Assembly: GCA_025359185.1 (NCBI GenBank)
Contig: JANYHF010000064.1
Coordinates: forward strand, 1-64,000
DNA length: 64,000 bases
Source: Hyphomicrobiaceae bacterium
GTDB taxonomy: Bacteria > Pseudomonadota > Alphaproteobacteria > Rhizobiales > Hyphomicrobiaceae
Direction of reading: 5' to 3'
The position numbers and the translations under genes are program-made. The stretch's first letter is position 1. Every line of letters starts with the position of its first letter. This document shows, piece by piece, positions 56,009-64,000 of this stretch. Below the pieces are notes generated by a model that had not been told where the DNA came from, did not search any database, and saw nothing but the letters and a program-made list of their open reading frames with translations.

Positions 56009-56752
56009 ATGGCCCTGAAACCGACAGCCCTGAAACCAACAAAGGCGATGGTGCTGGCTGGCGGCCTTGGCTTGCGGATGCGCCCGCTGACGCTGGACCG
56101 GCCCAAACCCATGGTGACACTGGCAGGCAAGCCGCTGCTCGACCATGTGCTCGACCGGCTGGAGATGGCCGGCATCGAGACAGCGGTCGTCAACGTTCAC
56201 TATCTGGCGGACCAGATCGAGAGGCATGTCAAAACGCGCAAATCACCCAAGGTCGTGATCTCCGATGAGCGCGTGCAGTTGCTTGATACTGGCGGCGGCG
56301 TGTTGAAAGCCCTACCACTGCTTGGCTCGGGCCCGTTTTTTGTCTGCAACTCTGATTCGATCTCCATCCCCGGGACCGGCGCCAATCTTGCCCGCATGGC
56401 CGTGGCGTTTGACCCTGACAGGATGGACGGCCTGCTGCTGCTCACCACGGCGACCAACTCGATTGGCTATGATGGGCTGGGAGACTTCGTGATGGGGCCT
56501 GACGGAATGTTGGGCCGCCGGAAAGAGCGCGAGTTGGCCCCGTTTGTCTTCACCGGCACGTCGCTGTCGCATCCAAGGCTGTTCCGCGATGCGCCCAAAG
56601 GTCCGTTTTCGCTGAACAAACTGTGGGACCGGGCGATGGAGGCAGGCCGCCTGTTCGGCATCCGGCAGGATGGCCTGTGGATGCACATAGGGTCGCCCAC
56701 CGCTCTGGCCGAGGCCGAACAGGCGATCATCTCCGGCGAGACCTATTTCTAA
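56009..56752 (+). CDS. murU: Nucleotidyltransferase, MurNAc-1-P uridylyltransferase-like
   Basis: KAMVLAGGLGLRMRPLTLDRPKPMVTLAGKPLLDHVLDRL; follows the AmgK-like domain. Confidence 0.85.
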   Translation: MALKPTALKPTKAMVLAGGLGLRMRPLTLDRPKPMVTLAGKPLLDHVLDRLEMAGIETAVVNVHYLADQIERHVKTRKSPKVVISDERVQLLDTGGGVLKALPLLGSGPFFVCNSDSISIPGTGANLARMAVAFDPDRMDGLLLLTTATNSIGYDGLGDFVMGPDGMLGRRKERELAPFVFTGTSLSHPRLFRDAPKGPFSLNKLWDRAMEAGRLFGIRQDGLWMHIGSPTALAEAEQAIISGETYF

Positions 56753-59700
56753 TGTCTCAAGCACAGCCCGCGCGGGTCTTTACAATTCCGGCCGGGCTGC
56801 CGTTTTTGACGTACCTTGCCGAGGCCATACTGACCGGAGTGTTGCCCGTGGCAGGTGCCGCCCCGCCTGCCACGCTTGAACTGCCAAAAATGCTGGTGCT
56901 GCTGCCGACGCGCAGGGCCTGCCGTGCCCTCCAGGATGCGTTCCTCACCGCCAGCAAGGGCCGGGCACTGCTGTTGCCACGCATACGCCCCATAGGTGAG
57001 GCTGACGAGGATGCGAGTCTGATTGGCGGAGGCCGCGATGGCATCTCGGGTTCTGGCGCCGAACTGGAGGTGCCACCGGCCATGGAAGGCATCGAGCGGC
57101 ATCTGATGCTGACGTCATTGGTTCTGCGCTGGATTGAGACGCGGGGTGCGGCGGAGGACGAATTCTCGACGGTGTTACGGCAAACACCCGCCCAAGCCTC
57201 GGCTCTGGCGCGTGGCCTTGCGCGTCTGATGGATATGGTGGAGACGGAGGGTGCGGACCTCGCGGACCTGGCTGGTCTCGCCCCGGCCGAGTTCTCGGCG
57301 CAATGGCAGCAGACGCTCGATTTCATGCAAATTTTGGCCGCGGCATGGCCCGCTATCTTAAGCGCAAGCGGCAAAATTTCGCCGGCCGAGCGGCGTAACC
57401 GGCTGCTGGATATGGAATGCGCGCGGCTGGCGGCGCATCCGGGAGGCGGGCCGGTGATCGTGGCGGGCGTCACGGGCAGCATCCCGGCGACCGTGCGGCT
57501 GATGCAGACGGTCGCAAGTTTGCCCCAAGGCGCGCTGGTTCTGAGCGGGCTCGATCAGACGCTGCCGGACGATGCGTGGGCGGCAGTGGCGATGTCACCC
57601 TCGCATCCCCAGTTCCGGTTGGCGGCACTACTGAACAAGCTGGAAATTAGCCGCAGTGGCGTCAGCGAATTGGTGGGGTCACCGGCTCTCGAAAGGTTCC
57701 GGTTTGTCGCCGAAGCATTGCGTCCTGCCGTAACGACGGCAACCTGGCGGACGATCCGTGAGAGGATTGACGTGGGCCTGGCAGCGGGCGCGCTTCAGCA
57801 GATCACCCGCCTCGATGCGGGCAGTCCGGAAGAAGAGGCGGAGGCAGTTGCGCTCATTTTGCGCCACGCCGCTGACGATGCCTATGCCACCGCCGCCCTC
57901 GTCACGCCCGACCGGACGCTGGCCCGGCGCGTCGCCGTGCGCATGGCGAGCTGGGGCATCGCCGTTGATGATTCTGCGGGACGCCCCTTGTCCAAGACCG
58001 CGCCGGGCGTCATGCTCGATCTGGCCGCTGAGGCCGTCGTCCGCGACTGGCCGCCCGCTGTGATGATGGCACTGCTGAAGCATCCGTTGACGCGGCTGGG
58101 CCTGACCGTGGCCGAGGTCCGGCGTGGCGCGCGGATGCTGGAACTGCGCACGCTGCGGCGGCCCTATCTTGGCCGGGGTCTCATGGGCATCCGCACCATG
58201 CTGCAGCAAAGTAGTGCCGATACGGTGGATCTGGATGATAGCGAGCCACATCACGCGGCCATCTCCGGCATGTCGTCGCGTGACCGAGAACTTGCAATGA
58301 CGGTGCTCGACCGTCTGGAGAAGGCGACGGCGACGTTTGCTCGGCTAAGGGCGAACGGCCCGTACTCCGTATTCGACATGATCCAGGCCCATATCGACAT
58401 GAGCGAGGCCCTGGCCACCGACGAGACGGGCAGCCCCGATGCTCTTTGGGCGGAGGCCTCGGGCGAGGCCGTCGCGACCTTCTTTGCCAAACTACAAGCC
58501 GTCAGCAGCGTGCCGCTATCGATGCCGCTCGACGACTATCCTGATTTCTACCGTAGCCTGATTGCCACCGAATCCGCCCGGCAGTTGCGCACCACGCATC
58601 CGCGCCTCGCCATTCTCGGGCCCTTCGAAGCGCGGTTGTTGCAACCCGATATCGTGATCCTCGGCGGCCTGAATGATGGCGTTTGGCCTGAGATCGCTGA
58701 GCCCGATCCGTGGCTCAACCGGCCGATGCTGGCGGCGCTCGGCCTGCCGCAGCCTGAGACGCGCATCGGCGACAGCGCGCATGACTTCGTGCAACTGCTC
58801 GGCGGTAGCAAGGTTTACCTCACCCGGGCCGCCAAACTCGATGGCGCGCCGGCCGTGGCATCGCGCTGGCTGCTGCGTATTGAGGCGCTCTTGTCCGGCC
58901 TTGGAATTCCTGATGCGCTAGTGGGCGATCCGGCCCAACCCTGGCTCGGCTGGGCGCAGAACCAGAAGGCGCTGCCCGAGCATCGCCCGCGCCCTGCCCC
59001 CGAGCCGCGCCCGCCTTTGTCTGCGCGTCCGCGCAAACTCAGTGTGACCCGCATTGAGCCCTGGATGGCGAACCCCTACGCGATCTTTGCTCGCGACATT
59101 CTCCGGCTGGAGCCGATGCCGGACCTTGGCGGCCCGCCTGAGGCGAGCGTGCGTGGGCGGATTATCCATCAGGCGCTGCATCGCTTTGCTGCGGCACATC
59201 CAGAGGCACTGCCTGCCGATGTTGCAGCCGAACTGATCGCCGGCGCCGAGGCTGGCCTCACCAAGCTCGCCGCCCATCCGCGAGTTGCCGCGTTCTGGCG
59301 TCCGCGATTTGCGCGTTTTGCCGAGTGGTTCGCCGAGACCGAGCCATCACGCCGCATCGGGTTGCTGCGAACCGCGAGTGAAATCCGTGGCGCGCATGTG
59401 CTCGTGGCGCCGGGCGGGCCATTCCGGCTGACGGCCCGTGCCGACAGGATCGATACATTGAAGCAGGGTGGGCTCGTCATTACGGATTACAAGACCGGCA
59501 CACCGCCCAAAGCCAAGCGTGTGCTTGACGGCACCGCGCCGCAACTTCCCTTGGAGGCGGCCATTGCCGTGGCGGGCGGGTTCGAGGGTATCGCGGCTGC
59601 ACCGGTGATGGCACTGCGCTACATCGCGGCCAAGGGTGGTGAACCGCCCGGAGCCGAGCAGTCCATCACGGGCGAACATGTGATGGAACTGGCCGCCCAG

Positions 59701-59871
59701 ACGCTGGCCGGTCTCGGACGACTGATTGCCCGCTTTGACGATCCGGCGACGCCTTATGCGGCGCTGCGGCGGCAGAGCTTCCAGGACAGCTACCGTTACG
59801 ACGACTACGCCCATCTGGCCCGCGTTGCCGAATGGTCGCTGCTGGCGGAGGCGGACGGCGATGAGCAGTGA
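56752..59871 (+). CDS. addB: Double-strand break repair protein AddB
   Basis: LVLLPTRRACRALQDAF; ILGGLNDGVWPEIAEPDPWLNRPMLAALGLPQPE; C-terminal nuclease LVITDYKTGTPP; start overlaps murU stop (TAATG). Confidence 0.92.
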   Translation: MSQAQPARVFTIPAGLPFLTYLAEAILTGVLPVAGAAPPATLELPKMLVLLPTRRACRALQDAFLTASKGRALLLPRIRPIGEADEDASLIGGGRDGISGSGAELEVPPAMEGIERHLMLTSLVLRWIETRGAAEDEFSTVLRQTPAQASALARGLARLMDMVETEGADLADLAGLAPAEFSAQWQQTLDFMQILAAAWPAILSASGKISPAERRNRLLDMECARLAAHPGGGPVIVAGVTGSIPATVRLMQTVASLPQGALVLSGLDQTLPDDAWAAVAMSPSHPQFRLAALLNKLEISRSGVSELVGSPALERFRFVAEALRPAVTTATWRTIRERIDVGLAAGALQQITRLDAGSPEEEAEAVALILRHAADDAYATAALVTPDRTLARRVAVRMASWGIAVDDSAGRPLSKTAPGVMLDLAAEAVVRDWPPAVMMALLKHPLTRLGLTVAEVRRGARMLELRTLRRPYLGRGLMGIRTMLQQSSADTVDLDDSEPHHAAISGMSSRDRELAMTVLDRLEKATATFARLRANGPYSVFDMIQAHIDMSEALATDETGSPDALWAEASGEAVATFFAKLQAVSSVPLSMPLDDYPDFYRSLIATESARQLRTTHPRLAILGPFEARLLQPDIVILGGLNDGVWPEIAEPDPWLNRPMLAALGLPQPETRIGDSAHDFVQLLGGSKVYLTRAAKLDGAPAVASRWLLRIEALLSGLGIPDALVGDPAQPWLGWAQNQKALPEHRPRPAPEPRPPLSARPRKLSVTRIEPWMANPYAIFARDILRLEPMPDLGGPPEASVRGRIIHQALHRFAAAHPEALPADVAAELIAGAEAGLTKLAAHPRVAAFWRPRFARFAEWFAETEPSRRIGLLRTASEIRGAHVLVAPGGPFRLTARADRIDTLKQGGLVITDYKTGTPPKAKRVLDGTAPQLPLEAAIAVAGGFEGIAAAPVMALRYIAAKGGEPPGAEQSITGEHVMELAAQTLAGLGRLIARFDDPATPYAALRRQSFQDSYRYDDYAHLARVAEWSLLAEADGDEQ

Positions 59872-62800
59872 CACCGTAACTCAGCTGACGGAGCGCTTTC
59901 AGCGGCAGGCAACCGATCCTGGTGCCTCGGCCTGGGTCAGCGCCAATGCAGGGACAGGTAAAACTTACGTCCTGGTCCGCCGTGTGCTGCGTTTGCTGTT
60001 GTCGGGTTCTGAGCCTGCGCGCATCCTTTGCCTCACCTTTACCAAGGCGGCGGCGGCCGAGATGAAGAACCGCCTCTTCCAGAAGATGTCCGAATGGGCG
60101 ACGGCTGATAGCTCACGGCTCACGGTGGACCTTGTTGAGTTGCTCGGACACTCACCGTCGCAAACCGAGCAGGATCTCGCACGCACCCTGTTCGCGGCCT
60201 CTCTCGAGTCGCCCGGCGGCCTGAAAGTGCAGACGATCCATGCCTTTTGCGAGCGCTTGTTGCAGCGCTTTCCATTGGAGGCGGGCCTGTCGCCAGGCTT
60301 CAGCGTGCTCGATCAGGAGCAGACCGACGCTCTGCTACGGGCGAGCATCGAGGTCGTGCTGACGGAGGCGACGTCGCGGGCTGGCCCGGCGCAAGAGGCC
60401 TTGCAGACCGTGATTGCCCACGCCAACGAGGGGCAGTTCGACGGACTGCTGATTGAGGCAGTTAAACAGCGCGATTCCATCCGCGAGGTGCTGCGGCGGG
60501 CGACAACCGGCGACGATCCGTTTGCCGAAATCGAGGCGCGGCTGCGAAAGCATTTGGGTGTACCACTGGGAGAATCGGCAGACAGCCTGGACACCAAATG
60601 TGTTGGTCTGATTTCAACAACCGATGCCGGTGCGATCCACGAGGCTCTGCTCACTGGCAGCGCGATGGACGTGAAGGCCGCTGATCTGCTTTCAGCTGTT
60701 CTCATCGCCCGCTCGCAACGTGAGCGGATCGTTGCGCTTGAGACCTATCTGCTCACTAAGGACGGCACACCCCGCGCCAAGCCGATGACCAAAGCCGTGG
60801 CCACAGCCCATCCCGAACTGGACAGCCTCATCCGGCGCGCCGCCGATGAGGCTCTTGGTCTGCGGCACCAGCGGCAGGGCCTTGCTGTCGCCTCGGCAAC
60901 TGCGGCACTGTTGCGGCTTGCTGACGCCGCTATCGGTCATTATGCGGATGGCAAATCACGGGCTGCCGCACTCGATTATGATGACCTGATCAGCAAGACT
61001 GCCAACCTGCTCTCGTCTTCGGGCGATACCCAATGGGTGCTCTATAAGCTCGATGGCGGCCTCGACCACATCCTGGTCGATGAGGCGCAGGATACCGGGC
61101 CGCTGCCCTGGCGCATCGTTACGGCGCTGGCGGATGAGTTCTTCGCCAATGCCGGCGCTGGCGCCACCTTGAGAACAGTGTTTGCTGTGGGGGACGAAAA
61201 GCAGTCCATTTACGGCTTCCAGGGCGCGGCGCCGGAAATGTTTGAGCGCACCGGCCGCGATTTTGAGGCGCTCGCCAAGGCCGCCGGCACGCCGTATGCG
61301 CGCGTTCCGCTGACGCTATCGTTCCGTACCGTCGCGCCAGTTCTATCGGCCGTAGACGCTGTGTTTGCCACCGCCGAAGCGGCGGCCGGTCTCACAGCGA
61401 GCGGTGAAGCCGTTCGGCACGCCGTGCACAGATTGGGGCACGCGGGCACCGTCGAGATCTGGCCTACGGAACTGCCGCAAGAGGTGGTGGCCGAGGAGCC
61501 TTGGTCGCCCATAGCAGGCACCGGGGGTAGCGCGCCTGCAAACCGCTTGGCCGCGCGCATTGCCGATACCATCGCCGGTTGGATTTCGCGCGGAGAACGT
61601 CTGGCATCGGAAGACCGGCCCATCAGGGCAGGCGACGTGCTCATCTTGTTGCGCAAACGCCAGCCTTTTGCTCCGGCGATGATCCGGGCACTGAAGGCTC
61701 GCGGCCTTCCCGTGGCAGGCGCCGACCGTATCCGTGTCACTGAACAGATCGCCGTCGAGGACTTGGTCGCACTCGGCCGGTTTCTGCTGCTGCCAGAGGA
61801 CGATCTCGCACTCGCCAGCGCCTTGAAAAGCCCGCTGTTCGGGCTCGATGACGACGATCTTTTCCATATCGGTTACGCCCGCAAAGGCTCGCTTTGGGGC
61901 ACCTTGCAGCGCAAGGCCGCTGGCGAGCCGCGCTTGGCCGAGGTGGCCGGCACGCTCAAACGATGGCGGTCGGAGGCCGACTTTCTGCCCCCGTTTGAAT
62001 TCTTCAAGCGGCTGCTCGACAAGGATGGCAGGCGCGCGCGGCTGCTGACACGACTCGGTCCTGAAGCCGGCGACGCCATCGACGAATTCCTCAATCTCGC
62101 TATTCGGTTTGACACGGATGAACCGCCATCGTTGCAAGGGTTCCTGGATTGGCTCGGCCGCGCCAGCCCCGAAATCAAGCGCGATATGGATCAGGGCCGC
62201 AATGAAATCCGGATCATGACGGTCCATGGTGCCAAAGGACTGGAGGCGCCGATCGTGTTCCTGCCTGACACCTGCTCTGTTCGCGGGATGCGCGGCGCGC
62301 CCTTGCTTCCATTGGCAGAGGGCGAGCCGCCGGTTTGGCTGATCAAAGGCGCGACCCAGCTTGACGCCGTCAACGGTGCCAAGACGGCGCGTGCTGACAA
62401 AGACCGGCACGAGCGCAACCGGCTGCTCTACGTGGCCATGACCCGCGCCCGCGACCAGCTCTATATCGGCGGCTTCGAAGGGACCCGTGGCCGCGAACCG
62501 GGCTGCTGGTACGATCTGATCCTGAATGCCTTGCAGCCGATGTGCGAGGTTTATCCACAGGCAGACGGTCCGCCGTTACTTCGTCTGCAATCGCCGCAAA
62601 CTGTACCACCTAAGCCGGTCCAGAGCGGTCCTGAAACGGCAGGTGCACTCCTGCCCTATCCTGATTGGGCGCTGCGCCATGCACCGCGTGCCGAAGCCCG
62701 GACTGTGCCGCTGGCTCCGTCGCGGCTTGCGCCGCTTGATACCGAGGAGGGTAGCGGTGTGGCGCCGCCAACCGAAGCTGTCGCCAGTCCGCGGGGCCTG

Positions 62801-63346
62801 GCCACCGGCAATCGCTTTTTGCGCGGCACCCTTACGCACGCACTGCTCCAGCATTTGCCAAGCCTTGCCGCGAAGAACCGGAAGGCGGCCGCTGAGCGCT
62901 TCCTCAAGATGCGCGCCCCAGATCTGCCTGCCAAGGTTCGCACCAGCATTATTGGGGAAGTGCTGGCTATTCTGGATCACCCAGAATTTGCCCCGGTCTT
63001 CGGTCCGAGATCAGTCGCCGAAGTGCCGGTGGTCGCCGAAATTCCGCTGCCGGACGGGCAGCCCGTGCGCATCGCAGGGCAGATCGACCGGCTGTTCGCC
63101 CAAGATGGATTCGTAACCATTATCGACTTCAAAACCAACCGGCCGCCGCCCCTGGATCTGGCCAGTGTGCCGCAGACCTATCTGTTGCAGCTGGCCGCCT
63201 ACCGGCTTGCGATACGGCGCATTTACCGAACAGAGATTGTTCGCGCGGCCCTACTGTGGACCGACGGCGCGCGCTTGATGGAGGTGCCCGCGGATCTGCT
63301 CGATGATCACGAGAAAGCGCTTCTGTCTGGCCGGCCATGGTCTTGA
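59861..63346 (+). CDS. addA: Double-strand break repair helicase AddA
   Basis: ASAWVSANAGTGKTYVLVRRVLRLLL, ILCLTFTKAAAAEM, HILVDEAQDTGPLPWRIV, MTVHGAKGLEAPIVFLPDT, nuclease FVTIIDFKTNRPPP. Confidence 0.95.
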   Translation: MSSDTVTQLTERFQRQATDPGASAWVSANAGTGKTYVLVRRVLRLLLSGSEPARILCLTFTKAAAAEMKNRLFQKMSEWATADSSRLTVDLVELLGHSPSQTEQDLARTLFAASLESPGGLKVQTIHAFCERLLQRFPLEAGLSPGFSVLDQEQTDALLRASIEVVLTEATSRAGPAQEALQTVIAHANEGQFDGLLIEAVKQRDSIREVLRRATTGDDPFAEIEARLRKHLGVPLGESADSLDTKCVGLISTTDAGAIHEALLTGSAMDVKAADLLSAVLIARSQRERIVALETYLLTKDGTPRAKPMTKAVATAHPELDSLIRRAADEALGLRHQRQGLAVASATAALLRLADAAIGHYADGKSRAAALDYDDLISKTANLLSSSGDTQWVLYKLDGGLDHILVDEAQDTGPLPWRIVTALADEFFANAGAGATLRTVFAVGDEKQSIYGFQGAAPEMFERTGRDFEALAKAAGTPYARVPLTLSFRTVAPVLSAVDAVFATAEAAAGLTASGEAVRHAVHRLGHAGTVEIWPTELPQEVVAEEPWSPIAGTGGSAPANRLAARIADTIAGWISRGERLASEDRPIRAGDVLILLRKRQPFAPAMIRALKARGLPVAGADRIRVTEQIAVEDLVALGRFLLLPEDDLALASALKSPLFGLDDDDLFHIGYARKGSLWGTLQRKAAGEPRLAEVAGTLKRWRSEADFLPPFEFFKRLLDKDGRRARLLTRLGPEAGDAIDEFLNLAIRFDTDEPPSLQGFLDWLGRASPEIKRDMDQGRNEIRIMTVHGAKGLEAPIVFLPDTCSVRGMRGAPLLPLAEGEPPVWLIKGATQLDAVNGAKTARADKDRHERNRLLYVAMTRARDQLYIGGFEGTRGREPGCWYDLILNALQPMCEVYPQADGPPLLRLQSPQTVPPKPVQSGPETAGALLPYPDWALRHAPRAEARTVPLAPSRLAPLDTEEGSGVAPPTEAVASPRGLATGNRFLRGTLTHALLQHLPSLAAKNRKAAAERFLKMRAPDLPAKVRTSIIGEVLAILDHPEFAPVFGPRSVAEVPVVAEIPLPDGQPVRIAGQIDRLFAQDGFVTIIDFKTNRPPPLDLASVPQTYLLQLAAYRLAIRRIYRTEIVRAALLWTDGARLMEVPADLLDDHEKALLSGRPWS

Positions 63347-63436
63347 CGTTCGACGGCCGCAACCATACCTATTCCTGTGACCGCATGGGCAGGCGAATCG
63401 CGCTGCCCGATTTCGCCGGCAGGAGATAAAGACAAC

Positions 63437-63757
63437 ATGAGCACGTTGGCCATTACCGATAAGTCGTTCGATGCTGAAGTCGCTAAGTCCAATATTCCTG
63501 TCGTCGTCGACTTTTGGGCGGAATGGTGCGGCCCATGCAAGGCCATCGGGCCAGCGCTGGAAGAGATCGCCAAAGAAATGGGCGGCAAGGTGAAAATCAC
63601 CAAGCTGAACATTGATGAGAATCCGGGTGTGACGGAGAAGTTCCACATCCGCGCCATCCCGACACTGATGGTGTTCAAGGGCGGCGAGGTTGCCGCAACG
63701 CAGACGGGTGCTCTGCCCAAAAATAAATTGTCCGAGTGGATCGCAAAGTCGATCTAG
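63437..63757 (+). CDS. trxA: Thioredoxin
   Basis: VVVDFWAEWCGPCKAIGPALEEIA. Confidence 0.97.
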   Translation: MSTLAITDKSFDAEVAKSNIPVVVDFWAEWCGPCKAIGPALEEIAKEMGGKVKITKLNIDENPGVTEKFHIRAIPTLMVFKGGEVAATQTGALPKNKLSEWIAKSI

Positions 63758-63789
63758 CTGTCGCACGGCCGGTCACTCTACAACTGTCT

Positions 63790-63828
63790 AACGGGCCTCA
63801 GCCACCGCCGGCGAGGCCCGTTCGTTTT
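63790..63828. terminator. Bidirectional-type terminator between trxA and folC, overlapping the folC stop
   Basis: AACGGGCCTC (63790-63799) / GAGGCCCGTT (63813-63822) followed by cgtttt. Confidence 0.75.
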
Positions 63829-64000
63829 GCGGCTGCGACTGCTTCGGCATCTGCGGCAAGTGATGAGCCCGCCAGATGCAGCGACCCGCAGATCAGCACA
63901 CGGACCGGCTTGGCATTGGCGCGGACAGCAATGGCCGCTAAGGCGTCCGCGATGCCGTTGGCCGGCTGACTGAAGATGCCCTCTGCCTCGGCCGCGCGCA
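63798..64000 (-). CDS. folC: Folylpolyglutamate synthase, C-terminal fragment (runs off the window)
   Basis: Minus-strand translation ...IADALAAIAVRANAKPVRVLICGSLHLAGSSLAADAEAVAAAKRTGLAGGG*. Confidence 0.75.
   Translation of the reverse strand, partial: RAAEAEGIFSQPANGIADALAAIAVRANAKPVRVLICGSLHLAGSSLAADAEAVAAAKRTGLAGGG

Overview
The window is a GC-rich alphaproteobacterial chromosome segment, probably Rhizobiales-like judging by conserved neighbourhoods such as hslV/hslU, hsp20-DUF1150, pnp-rpsO-truB, and ahcY-divL-tsaE-murU-addBA-trxA-folC. Most of it is housekeeping genes plus metabolic and transport loci. Accessory content includes PemK/Phd-like and HigBA-like toxin-antitoxin pairs, a Fic protein, a fused B12-dependent diol dehydratase locus, a MotA/OmpA-like pair, and a TadG-like vWA protein with a DHDGY-repeat and His/Gly-rich insert. 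The most interesting region is 36.5-39.1 kb. It holds a compact run of small secreted curlin-repeat (functional amyloid) proteins with a CsgH-like gene, no CsgE/F/G in the window, and a shared promoter-like motif that I found upstream of three of the curlin genes. Other notable points are an in-frame TGA in an otherwise intact YceI gene, a likely ATC start codon for infC, a Tyr-for-His histidine-kinase (DivL-type) protein, a three-unit 21-bp iteron-like array, and several families of dispersed intergenic palindromes. No tRNA, rRNA, CRISPR array or intact transposase was recognised. All assignments come from reading the sequence and motifs; no database search was run.
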